IMG/VR virus record: IMGVR_UViG_3300011430_000026
Location: 1-37,305 of that record
DNA: 37,305 nucleotides
Reading direction: 5' to 3' (one strand)
Source: a virus
Each line of letters starts with the position of its first letter. Within the stretch, counting starts at the first letter, position 1. A program made the position numbers and the translations under genes. The notes beneath the pieces are model-generated. The model saw only the letters and a list, made by a program, of their open reading frames with translations. It was not told the origin of the DNA and searched no databases. Of the stretch, positions 28,872 through 37,199 are shown in pieces.

Positions 28872-30607
28872 TTCGCTTTTTGTCATTATTGCTTTTGGTT
28901 GTTAACGGATTCGCGGCCGACGTGCTGCAATCCGCCCGCATTTATCCATGGGCGGGCAAGGTCGGTATCCCCGGAGGCATACCAGACAGTTCGTTGATGA
29001 CCATATACACGAACTTCAGCGCGGGTGCATCAGAAGCCAGCGTCAACGCTGCGCTCAATTCCTGTCCGTCCAATCAGGTGGTTCAAATGGGGGCGGGGGC
29101 ATTTTCCTTTGGGGCCGGAGATACGGATTGCATTCGTGATCATGGTGTGGTTTGGAGAGGGACTGGAACCTCCCTCGCACCGCAAACTTTTGTCACATAC
29201 TCGTCCGGGCAGATACTTATACGCACCACCTATCACGAAGCCTCAAGTGGCAATCCGAACGTCAACCTGTTTCAGAATCTAACCAAGGGGGACACCACGG
29301 CTGTTCTGGCTTCTGCCGCTCCTTCGTGGCTGATAGCCGGGAATCCTTACATCTTTGACCAACTGGAGAACACGAACATCTCCAAGCTGGTCACGGATTC
29401 CACTGAAGGTTCCCAGCCCCTCCGCAGTGGGCGGGGATACGGATGGGAAATAAAAGTGACCGCGGTGACCAGTGGCACAAATCTCACGCTGGAGTTTCCA
29501 TCGCCGGGAACCATAACGACGGCTGATGATGCCGAGGTGTCCATGCCGGAGTATGATCCATCGTCCACGGTGCCCATCATGCGCTTTGGAATCGAGAGCA
29601 TCCATTTCAGTTGGACCTCCGGCTCTCAAAACTCCCTTCAATGGGAGACCCCTTACCAATGCTGGATGAAGGATACCGTTGTGTCGAATACTGCACTCCG
29701 GGGCATCAGCATTTATGGAGGCTATCAGTGTGAGTTTCGCAGGACGGTCTGGCGACAATCACAGGATGCCGGCGCTGGTGCGGGATACGGAATTGCACTC
29801 ACGCACGGTTCCTGTTTCAATCTGATTGAGGACAACATCTTTGTGGACCTTCATGTGGGTGTGCAGGAGAATTACAGCAGTGCCTGCAATGCCACCATTT
29901 ACAATTTCTTCGGTGAGGGGTTGCATGATAGTGCTGGGCAATCGCCGGCATGGAACGCGCATGGGGTTATTTCCAGCTGGAGTTTGATCGAAGGCAACTG
30001 GATGTGGACTAAAGCCATGTCTGACGATACGCATGGAAGCGGCGGGCATGCCCACACTATTTTTAGAAATTACGTGGCGGGATACGGTTCCACAAACTTT
30101 ACGCCGGTATTGTTCGATGCAAGTTGTGTCAACCTACGGGTCTGGTGTTTCAAGCACAACATTGTCGGGAACAATTTCGGAACCAATGGATACAACACCA
30201 TCTATATGCATGACTTTCCGGACAGCGACGACCGGAATGCGGACAAGGTGATTTATAGAATCGGGTATGGTGCCGATTATGATGTGGCCATTGCCGGCAT
30301 GGATTTGATCATGCTGCTCAACCATGATTCCGTCACAGACAGTGTTGCGGACCCCGGCGCGTTCACCATTGCCGATTTGGTGGATTCTTATTTCCACTCC
30401 AGCAAGCCCGCTTATTTTGGCGCTCTTGCGTGGAAACCTTTTGGTGCGGACAAGCCAACAGCCACATCGCCGACCAACATTCCGGCGGGCTGGCGGTTTG
30501 TCATGGGCACGGAAGTTCCGGAAGCGGTGGAGGGAAGTCCCGGCGGCGCTGTCACTCTTGGCTCCGGCACCATCACCACAGGTGGAGGGACGATCAGCTT
30601 TCAATGA
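28868..30607 (+). CDS. exported right-handed beta-helix protein (tailspike/lyase-like), 579 aa
   Basis: MIRFLSLLLLVVNGFA|AD is a signal peptide. The mature protein has repeated short strands with Asn/Gly turns (NLIEDNIFVDLHVGVQENY, then NATIYNFFGEGLH), the rhythm of a right-handed parallel beta-helix as in pectate lyases and phage tailspikes. Several Cys and Trp occur in the centre. Possible polysaccharide binding or cleavage; no catalytic residues can be assigned. The C-terminus is Gly/Thr-rich. Full length for a tailspike-like protein. Confidence 0.65.
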   Translation: MIRFLSLLLLVVNGFAADVLQSARIYPWAGKVGIPGGIPDSSLMTIYTNFSAGASEASVNAALNSCPSNQVVQMGAGAFSFGAGDTDCIRDHGVVWRGTGTSLAPQTFVTYSSGQILIRTTYHEASSGNPNVNLFQNLTKGDTTAVLASAAPSWLIAGNPYIFDQLENTNISKLVTDSTEGSQPLRSGRGYGWEIKVTAVTSGTNLTLEFPSPGTITTADDAEVSMPEYDPSSTVPIMRFGIESIHFSWTSGSQNSLQWETPYQCWMKDTVVSNTALRGISIYGGYQCEFRRTVWRQSQDAGAGAGYGIALTHGSCFNLIEDNIFVDLHVGVQENYSSACNATIYNFFGEGLHDSAGQSPAWNAHGVISSWSLIEGNWMWTKAMSDDTHGSGGHAHTIFRNYVAGYGSTNFTPVLFDASCVNLRVWCFKHNIVGNNFGTNGYNTIYMHDFPDSDDRNADKVIYRIGYGADYDVAIAGMDLIMLLNHDSVTDSVADPGAFTIADLVDSYFHSSKPAYFGALAWKPFGADKPTATSPTNIPAGWRFVMGTEVPEAVEGSPGGAVTLGSGTITTGGGTISFQ

Positions 30608-30610
30608 GTT

Positions 30611-31768
30611 ATGGCTGTCTCTGTTGTTGATAATAAAGTCCAGCTAAAGTCTGACAACGGAATCTGGTATGAGTTTCCGTTGGTGCGCATTGGTGATTTT
30701 GTCGCTGAAGGTGAAATCACCGAAGTGGCTGACCAGAATGTGACGGGTGATGAGCGGGCTACAATAGAAGCGGATGACGGAGAACTTTATGATTTCTTTT
30801 TGTTCACTGGCCCGGACGACCGGCAGTATTCAGACATTGGCCAGACGCCTTCTGCTTTGCCGGACAATGGCCCGGTGCGGGCGGCCGTGGATGGGCAACT
30901 CCACCGGCTGGATTTAATCACCGGGCCTGATGATCGGATTTATGACCGTTGGGTGGTTGCTCAAGTATATGCTGAAGGTTATGTTTACCTCGACCTGACG
31001 GCCAATTTTTACAAGCAGGGCAGTGAGTTGACGGTCCGGGAAGGGGACGACGCCCGAGAAATAATGATTCTGTTGAAGCACGGCCGCAGAACTTTAGCCA
31101 CTCAACCAGAGCGGGCTATTCTCAAGATTGATTTGGAATCGTCCGGTATAGAAACTCGGGAACTAACCTACGTGCCGGATATCGCCGAAGGGTTGTGGTC
31201 CTATCGCTTAATCGATTTGGATTTTACCTTGATACCAATCGGCACCTGGAATGTGCAGGTGTATGGGTTCTGGTCAGATGGTACTGAAGCCACGTGGCCG
31301 ACCCAGGACAGGGATGCGTTGACTTTGATTGTGGAAGAGAAGTTGGACGCGGACACGGCGGACCCTGTGGTATATGCGGCGGGTTCTGTTTACCTCGACC
31401 TGACCGCTAATTTTTACAAGCAGGGCAGCGAGTTGACAGTCCGGGAAGGTGACGACGCCCGGGAAATAATGGTGCATCTGAAGCACGGGCGCAGGGTTCT
31501 GGCGGATCAGCCCGAAACCGCCATCTTGAAAATTGATTTGGAATCCAGCGGGATTCTCACCTATGATTTGACCCATCGGGATGACCTGGCAGTTGGCGTG
31601 TGGGCATATCGCCTGATTGATTACGACTTCACCCAGATACCAATCGGCACCTGGAATGTGCAGGTGTATGGCTCCTGGGCGGACGGCACGCAGGCGACCT
31701 GGCCTACAAAAGAAGCACAGGCGCTTTCGTTAATTGTGGAAGAGAAGCTAGACACAGACCTGGATTAG
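30611..31768 (+). CDS. tandem-repeat beta-domain protein, 385 aa
   Basis: An N-terminal ~120-residue part carries two GPDDR motifs. It is followed by two copies of a ~135-residue domain, each running from VYLDLTANFYKQGSEL to GTWNVQVYGxW and ending in a VEEKLD linker. The pattern is immunoglobulin-like, similar to baseplate BppU-type domains. There is no signal peptide, unlike most of its upstream neighbours, so it is the best candidate for an ordinary virion fibre or baseplate component. The two copies are separated by exactly 405 bp. Confidence 0.6.
   Translation: MAVSVVDNKVQLKSDNGIWYEFPLVRIGDFVAEGEITEVADQNVTGDERATIEADDGELYDFFLFTGPDDRQYSDIGQTPSALPDNGPVRAAVDGQLHRLDLITGPDDRIYDRWVVAQVYAEGYVYLDLTANFYKQGSELTVREGDDAREIMILLKHGRRTLATQPERAILKIDLESSGIETRELTYVPDIAEGLWSYRLIDLDFTLIPIGTWNVQVYGFWSDGTEATWPTQDRDALTLIVEEKLDADTADPVVYAAGSVYLDLTANFYKQGSELTVREGDDAREIMVHLKHGRRVLADQPETAILKIDLESSGILTYDLTHRDDLAVGVWAYRLIDYDFTQIPIGTWNVQVYGSWADGTQATWPTKEAQALSLIVEEKLDTDLD
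30983..31759 (+). repeat. two tandem copies with 405-bp period
   Basis: Copy 1 is 30983-31354 and copy 2 is 31388-31759, offset exactly 405 bp (135 codons). Identity is high at both ends and lower in the centre. This is a recent in-frame domain duplication inside the gene. Confidence 0.85.
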
Positions 31769-31807
31769 ACTTACATACTGGGCCAGAGTGGTGCCCTCGG
31801 TGAAAAA

Positions 31808-33415
31808 ATGAAAACACTATTGATCCGAAACGAAGCCGGCAAAATCCAGAAGGACGTGATTGTCGGCCTGCACTTCAACCTGGCCGCGGTTAAAATCCGG
31901 CAGGATACTTTAGAAGGCAGGGCCTACACCGTGGTCCCGATGGTGATGCTGGTGGAAGGCGTTCACAACGGTTCGGGCGGACCGCTCTATTATTCCGAGA
32001 GTGAACTGGGCAAGACGCCGCAGGCCTGGGACCACAAGCCTGTTGTGGTTTATCATCCCGAGCGAAATGGACAGGGCATCTCAGCCTGCCGCCCTGAGAT
32101 TCTGAACAATCGCAAGGTGGGCCTCATTATGAACACTGCCTTTAAAAAAGGCCGGCTGACGAGTGAGGCGTGGATTGATATGGAGCGGGCGGCGGTTGTG
32201 GATGAGCGCATCGTGCCCGCGATTCAGAATCAGGAGATGATGGAACTTTCCACGGGCGTATTCGTGGATGTGGACAGCACGCCGGGCGAATGGAAAGGCG
32301 AGAAGTACCAGGGCCTGGCAATGAATTATCGCCCGGACCATCTCGCGTTGCTGCCTGACAAGGTGGGCGCCTGCTCATTGAAGGATGGCGCGGGCTTCGT
32401 GCGCAACGAGGGACGCCCTGACGGATTCGTAAGGTTCATTGATGAGATGCGCAAGCAATTTGGTGGCGCGATTGAAAATGAAATGTCCCATTCCAATACA
32501 TCCGCCGCCATTCGGGCGTTGCTGGACAAAAAACTGCCAGTGGCAAAAAACGGTCCTATCCCATGGATTGCGGATGTGTATTCAAATTTTTTCATCTATG
32601 AATGGGATGGCAAACTCTTTCGGCTCAGTTACACGGCTTCCGATACTGGTGAAGTTTCGTTGGGTGATGAAACTCCAAAGGAAGTGCGTCGTGTAACAGA
32701 ATACCGAACCGTCTCGGGCGCCTTTGTAGGCAACCTAGACCAAGACAAGGAAATAAATATGGACAAAACGAAAATCATTGTCGCTATTCTCGCAGCAAAT
32801 GCGGGTTGGTCTGAGAAGGACAAGCCCACACTTGAGGCGATGAGCGACAAGCAACTGGAAATCATCCACAAAGGCATCACGCCACCAACCCAGAACAATC
32901 AGCCTGCGCCTGATCCCAAGAAGGTGCTGGTGGATGGGATCATTGGTAATGGAACGGGATGGACCGAGGCCGACCGTGAGAAATTGAACGGGTTGTCGGA
33001 AGACATGCTCAAGCGCATCACCACGCAGAAGGCAACATCGAATGCGCCCGTGCAGAATCAGCAAACCACACAGCAACCGAACGTGGTCACGCTCACAGCC
33101 GAGCAGTTCATGGCGGCGGCACCACCTGCGATTCGCGACGCCCTGCAAACGAACATGAAGGCCATCGAGGATGAAAAGACCTCACTGGTGGACAACATTC
33201 TGAAGAATCCACAAAACCAGTTCACGAAGGAGGAACTGGCAGCATACGGTTTGCCTCAGTTGCGCAAACTCGCCAACCTCGTCAAGTCCAAGGCCCCGGC
33301 GTTCAACTTCTCAGGCCTCGCGCCTGTCACAGAGAACGCGCAAGGTTCAGACGACGACGAGGAAGAGCCTGTCCTCAACATGCCTGCGATGAATTTCGAA
33401 AGGGCAAAGAAGTAA
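31808..33415 (+). CDS. DUF2213-type prohead protease with C-terminal scaffold
   Basis: The first ~215 residues match phage DUF2213 proteins, proposed prohead proteases (LEGRAYTVVPMVMLVEGVHN; WDHKPVVVYHPE; MELSTGVFVDVD). The C-terminal ~200 residues are helical and Gln/Pro/Glu-rich with an acidic run (SDDDEEEPVL), as in scaffolding proteins. An in-frame ATG at 32759, six bases after AAGGAA, would give a separate 218-residue scaffold (Met318), like the nested scaffold genes of other phages. The protein would process the capsid during maturation. Confidence 0.7.
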   Translation: MKTLLIRNEAGKIQKDVIVGLHFNLAAVKIRQDTLEGRAYTVVPMVMLVEGVHNGSGGPLYYSESELGKTPQAWDHKPVVVYHPERNGQGISACRPEILNNRKVGLIMNTAFKKGRLTSEAWIDMERAAVVDERIVPAIQNQEMMELSTGVFVDVDSTPGEWKGEKYQGLAMNYRPDHLALLPDKVGACSLKDGAGFVRNEGRPDGFVRFIDEMRKQFGGAIENEMSHSNTSAAIRALLDKKLPVAKNGPIPWIADVYSNFFIYEWDGKLFRLSYTASDTGEVSLGDETPKEVRRVTEYRTVSGAFVGNLDQDKEINMDKTKIIVAILAANAGWSEKDKPTLEAMSDKQLEIIHKGITPPTQNNQPAPDPKKVLVDGIIGNGTGWTEADREKLNGLSEDMLKRITTQKATSNAPVQNQQTTQQPNVVTLTAEQFMAAAPPAIRDALQTNMKAIEDEKTSLVDNILKNPQNQFTKEELAAYGLPQLRKLANLVKSKAPAFNFSGLAPVTENAQGSDDDEEEPVLNMPAMNFERAKK

Positions 33416-33446
33416 TCACCAACCGCAACATTGAACGACATTTAAT

Positions 33447-33899
33447 ATGCCTACTGAAAGACCAAAAAGGATTCACCTCATCAACAGCGGGTCGGCCCGC
33501 TTTGAGGAGCACCGGGCTGCCGAGGCCATCACGCCTGGCATGCTGCTTGAGTTGGATGCTAATGGTGAGGTGGTAACACACATCACCGCAAACGGACCAT
33601 CTGAAAAGATGTTCGCGCTGGAAGATGCCTTGCAAGGCAACACAATCGCGGACGCTTATGCGGACAATGATTTGGTGTTTTGCATCCTCGCCGCACCGGG
33701 AGACGTTATCTACGCCATTCTCGAACTGGGCGCCAACGTCGCCATCGGCGCTCAACTCGCCTCTGCTGGTGACGGCACCTTGCAGGCGATTAGCGCGGGA
33801 GAGTCCGTCGTTGCCATTGCGCTCGAGGCCGTGGATGCCTCATCCAGCACGCTGGCAGAAACAATCGCCGATCGGAGAATCAGGGTCCGTATCGTCTAA
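33447..33899 (+). CDS. head decoration-like protein, 150 aa
   Basis: This is a beta-rich 150-residue protein. PGMLLELDANGEVVTH and VIYAILELGANVAIGAQLASAGDGTLQ follow the pattern of small capsid decoration or head-fibre proteins, which commonly lie just before the major capsid gene. There is no signal peptide. The family match is by pattern and position. Confidence 0.6.
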   Translation: MPTERPKRIHLINSGSARFEEHRAAEAITPGMLLELDANGEVVTHITANGPSEKMFALEDALQGNTIADAYADNDLVFCILAAPGDVIYAILELGANVAIGAQLASAGDGTLQAISAGESVVAIALEAVDASSSTLAETIADRRIRVRIV

Positions 33900-33933
33900 T
33901 CAATCAACCACAACTTTTTACTAAAAAGATACT

Positions 33934-35034
33934 ATGGACTTTATTCTAAATGGACAGGCCCACGGGTCAGTGGCAAAGCGGCTCCTGGCCGTCAACGGTG
34001 ATGTTAGTGTCCTGCGCCCTTGGGTGGGCAGAAAGGGCAGGTGCTACGTCGCCCAGTTTGTTCGTGATCCAGAGACGGGCGAGGTCGTTCGGAACAAGGA
34101 AGGCAGGGCCATCGAAAAGGCCGTTTTCATCGGCAACGACCGGGCTACCTTGCGCCGGGACGAATGGAAATGGATCGATGACGAAGTGGTTATCGCCGCC
34201 AAGGAACGGCTGCGCCTCATCGCCGACCTTAGAGGCGCCGGGCTCACATTGACCGTGCCCGGAGGCATGGCCAAGACAATGATCGAAACCGCGGTGATCG
34301 GAGACATCACGCCGGCGACGATCAGCATGGACCCTGCTCGCAAGAGTGAGGGCGACCGGCCGGAGTATGACTTCAGCCTGACGCCTTTGCCGATCATCCA
34401 CAAGGACTTCCAGTTCACGCTTCGGCAGATTCTGGTTTCCCGTGGCAGTGGAACGCCCCTCGATAGCACCATGGTCCGGCTCGCCGGGCAGCGTGTCGCG
34501 GAAGAGGCGGAGAAACTTGCGATTGGCACCTCAGGCACCTACACCTACGGTGGCGGGACAATCTACGGACTGACCAACTTCCCGACCCGGGGCACGCAAA
34601 CACTCACCTCGCCCGAGGCTTCGGCCTGGACTCAACAGACGACCGTGGAAGAAATCCTCGAGATGCGCCAGACCGCATACGACCGGCACGCACTCGGGCC
34701 TTATGTGTTGTATGTGAGCAAGGGCTGGGCGCAATACCTGGACCTGGATTACAGCGACACCAAGGGCGATAATACACTACGGGAGCGCATCCTCGCCATT
34801 GATGGCATCTCTGAAATTCGAGTCCTCGACCACCTCGCGGACTTCCAAATTGTCATGCTTCAACTGTCCTCGGACACGATCCGGCTGGCAATCGGCATGG
34901 ACATCACCACGTTGCAGTGGGAAACCGAAGGCGGCATGGTGCAAAACTTCAAGGTGATGGCCATGATGGTGCCTCAGATTCGCGCCGACATAAACGACAA
35001 CAACGGATTGATCCACGGTGCTGTCGCTGCGTAA
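33934..35034 (+). CDS. major capsid protein (HK97 fold, encapsulin-like)
   Basis: The 366-residue protein has the N-terminal helix and strand pattern of encapsulin-like HK97 capsid proteins (EWKWIDDEVVIAAKERLRLIADL). A central segment has IYGLTNFPTRG, and a C-terminal part binds neighbouring subunits (GPYVLYVSKGWAQYLDLDYS; MVQNFKVMAMMVPQIRADI). It follows protease and decoration genes in standard order and is full length. It is expected to form the icosahedral shell. Confidence 0.85.
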   Translation: MDFILNGQAHGSVAKRLLAVNGDVSVLRPWVGRKGRCYVAQFVRDPETGEVVRNKEGRAIEKAVFIGNDRATLRRDEWKWIDDEVVIAAKERLRLIADLRGAGLTLTVPGGMAKTMIETAVIGDITPATISMDPARKSEGDRPEYDFSLTPLPIIHKDFQFTLRQILVSRGSGTPLDSTMVRLAGQRVAEEAEKLAIGTSGTYTYGGGTIYGLTNFPTRGTQTLTSPEASAWTQQTTVEEILEMRQTAYDRHALGPYVLYVSKGWAQYLDLDYSDTKGDNTLRERILAIDGISEIRVLDHLADFQIVMLQLSSDTIRLAIGMDITTLQWETEGGMVQNFKVMAMMVPQIRADINDNNGLIHGAVAA

Positions 35035-35077
35035 GTGGTGGAACTGTGTTACCATCAACCTGAAAGGAGTTGAGTTT

Positions 35078-35389
35078 ATGCAATTCAGAATAAAAGCGAA
35101 AGCCGGGACGCACCGTGAGAACGGCCGTACCTACAAAGCGGGGGATGTGGTTGAGAGCAATAGTGACTTAATCAACCTGTTCCCTGAAAAGTTCGAACTG
35201 CTGGGAGGGCCTGAGGGCAGACGGACGGTCCTGACCGACGGATCGAACCGCACCGCACAGCCAGGATCAAAACTGGCGGAGGAGCATGGCGCACCGCCAG
35301 CCGAGGCCGCGAGTGACTGGGACAGCCTGGGCACAAAGGCCACGCGCAGTGCGCCGGCCGCACACGTTGCCACGAAGAAAAAGAAGTAA
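35078..35389 (+). CDS. hypothetical head-region protein, 103 aa
   Basis: ATG 35078 has AAAGGAG eight bases upstream, a strong Shine-Dalgarno. The first ~55 residues form a small beta-rich domain (FRIKAKAGTHRENGRTYKAGDVVESNSDL), similar to short proteins found just after capsid genes. The rest is Ala/Pro/Lys-rich and probably disordered. The role is likely in head completion; not proven. Confidence 0.6.
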   Translation: MQFRIKAKAGTHRENGRTYKAGDVVESNSDLINLFPEKFELLGGPEGRRTVLTDGSNRTAQPGSKLAEEHGAPPAEAASDWDSLGTKATRSAPAAHVATKKKK

Positions 35390-35392
35390 ACC

Positions 35393-35821
35393 GTGGCCAG
35401 ACGCACCACAAGCGAGTTGATCGCCGAAATAATCGAGTTGGATCCAAATATCACAAATTTGGATCCATTCATCCTGGCCGCCTCCATTCTTGTGGACAGG
35501 GTTCAGGTGGCGGCGGAGGCGGATGACCTGCTTCTGCCCGCCACCGATGACGATGCCGACCGTGAGACAATCCTGGAAACTATCGAGACGTGGCTCGGCG
35601 CGCACTTCTACGCAATGCGTGATCCGCGAGCGACGCACGAAGGCGTTGGGTCCGTCCAGGAGACGTATCAGAGCAAGGTGGATTTGGGATTGCGCCTGAG
35701 CCACTACGGGCAAATGGCAATCGCGCTTGACACAACAGGCACACTTGCCGCCATCGCCGACGGCAGGGCCGCAGTCCGAACAGTGCAGGTGTCCTGGCTG
35801 GGAACGGACTGTGATGAATGA
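35393..35821 (+). CDS. head-tail connector-like protein, 142 aa
   Basis: This is a helical 142-residue protein from GTG 35393, acidic in its centre, with repeated helix-forming segments (ELIAEIIELDPNITNLDPFILAASILV). Size, helical content and position right after the capsid genes fit the head-tail connector (HK97 gp6-like) family. It overlaps the DUF115-like gene by eight bases. Confidence 0.55.
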   Translation: MARRTTSELIAEIIELDPNITNLDPFILAASILVDRVQVAAEADDLLLPATDDDADRETILETIETWLGAHFYAMRDPRATHEGVGSVQETYQSKVDLGLRLSHYGQMAIALDTTGTLAAIADGRAAVRTVQVSWLGTDCDE

Positions 35822-36443
35822 AGTTTTACCTCTATGGCTGGACGAGGACGTGTTTGTCATTGGCGGGGGCGAATCGCTGAAGGGTTTTGCATGGGACCGG
35901 CTCAAGGACAAAAACACCGTAGGCGCCAACGATGCCTTTCGGCTCGGGCCTGAAGTCTGCAAGGTTTGCATCTTCGGGGACGCTTCGTGGTGGCAGGCGG
36001 TAAAGTTCCCGTTGCAGGCGTATGGCACGGCGGGCGGGCGGGTCTATTCGATTTCGAGCACCACGCAGCATTGGAAGATTCCATACGTGCATCAGTTGAC
36101 ACGAACGAGCAAAGGCTTGCAGGAAGGCACCCACCTCGCGTGGAACCTCTCGACAGGTGCCGCAGCCATCAACCTCGCCCTGAACCTGGGAGCGGCCCGG
36201 GTATTTCTGCTGGGATACGACATGGGTGGTGGGCACTGGCACGATTACACATACCGGCCCTATATCACCACTGAAAAATCCTTCATTGAATTTGCCAAGG
36301 GCTTCAAGGTGCTTGCGCTCGCGGCCAAGGCCAAATATCCGAACGTGCCGATTTACAACGTGGGCGACGGCACGTCCCGGTTGAAGGAATTCTTTCCGAT
36401 CAGTTTTGCAGAAATGTGGGAGTTGACCGATGGCACTGGTTAG
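35814..36443 (+). CDS. DUF115/MptE-like Rossmann-fold protein
   Basis: This 209-residue protein opens with DVFVIGGGESLKGFAWDRL, the Gly-rich loop of DUF115/MptE-like proteins, and later has VFLLGYDMGGG. DUF115 relatives include Maf proteins involved in sialic-acid-type glycosylation of flagellin, and MptE pyrophosphokinases. It interrupts the connector genes, separated from the glycan cassette by more than 13 kb. A role in glycosylating a virion protein is possible, but the exact activity cannot be read. Confidence 0.55.
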   Translation: MNEVLPLWLDEDVFVIGGGESLKGFAWDRLKDKNTVGANDAFRLGPEVCKVCIFGDASWWQAVKFPLQAYGTAGGRVYSISSTTQHWKIPYVHQLTRTSKGLQEGTHLAWNLSTGAAAINLALNLGAARVFLLGYDMGGGHWHDYTYRPYITTEKSFIEFAKGFKVLALAAKAKYPNVPIYNVGDGTSRLKEFFPISFAEMWELTDGTG

Positions 36444-36777
36444 AAAAATGCTCAGGCAGAAGGCGGTATGGTGGCGCAAAGCCAGCATCAACCGCTTTGG
36501 CCAGACTATCTTCGCCATGCCGGTTGAAATAAATTGCCGGTGGGAGGACCGCATTGGTGTGTTCTACAATGCGAAAGGTGAGAAGGCTGATTCAAAAGCC
36601 ACGGTCTATGTTGGGCAGGAATTGAGTGTGGGCGATGTGCTCATGGAAGGAGAACTGGAGTCCGGCACGCCTGATGATCCGAAGCTGGAGCCAGACGCCC
36701 TGCCCATCAAGGCGTTTGACCGGCTGCCCTCGCTGCGTAACAATCCAAATAAAACACTTTTCACAGCACACCTTTAA
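36430..36777 (+). CDS. head-tail joining / head closure protein, 115 aa
   Basis: ATG 36430 overlaps the preceding gene by 14 bases. RFGQTIFAMPVEINCRWEDR, then KATVYVGQELSVGDVLMEGEL, is the pattern of phage head-closure/joining proteins, small beta-barrel proteins added beneath the connector. Length and position fit the assignment. Confidence 0.65.
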   Translation: MALVRKMLRQKAVWWRKASINRFGQTIFAMPVEINCRWEDRIGVFYNAKGEKADSKATVYVGQELSVGDVLMEGELESGTPDDPKLEPDALPIKAFDRLPSLRNNPNKTLFTAHL

Positions 36778-36779
36778 AT

Positions 36780-37199
36780 ATGGCACGGATTATTGCAGTC
36801 TCGGGAGTCAAAGCAATCATCGGCAACATACGCCGGAATGAGAGAAAGCTTGCGGCCGGGGCCGAAAGGGGCGTCAAGCTCGCGGGCCTGCGCCTGCTCA
36901 GGGAGAGCCAGATGCGAGTGCCGGTTGATTCAGGCAACTTGAAGGCCTCAGGCTTCATGCGCTCGAAAGGCACCGGCTTTCGCACGGAAGCCAACATTGG
37001 ATACACTGCCAACTACGCCATCTTTGTGCATGAGAATGTTGAAATGAAATTGAAAGGGCAGCCTCGCCCGGGTGGGCGTGGACGTTATTGGGACCCGCAG
37101 GGAAAAGGCCAGGCAAAGTTCCTCGAGGAGCCCGCCCGCACACTCGCGCCCGTCCTGCGCAAAATAATCAGGGATTCCGCAAGGGTTGCCCGAGACTGA
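36780..37199 (+). CDS. HK97 gp10-like tail-component protein
   Basis: This 139-residue protein has VPVDSGNLKASGF, the conserved HK97 gp10-like block, then NIGYTANYAIFVHENVE. The C-terminal part is Lys/Arg-rich with FLEEPARTLAP. HK97 gp10-like proteins act at the head-tail junction or in tail assembly. ATG 36780 lies two bases after the previous stop. Confidence 0.8.
   Translation: MARIIAVSGVKAIIGNIRRNERKLAAGAERGVKLAGLRLLRESQMRVPVDSGNLKASGFMRSKGTGFRTEANIGYTANYAIFVHENVEMKLKGQPRPGGRGRYWDPQGKGQAKFLEEPARTLAPVLRKIIRDSARVARD

Noticed and set aside
35267-36554. Long minus-strand frames opposite the connector and DUF115-like genes
   Set aside because: The + strand frames here have recognisable phage motifs and correct spacing; the minus frames have none.
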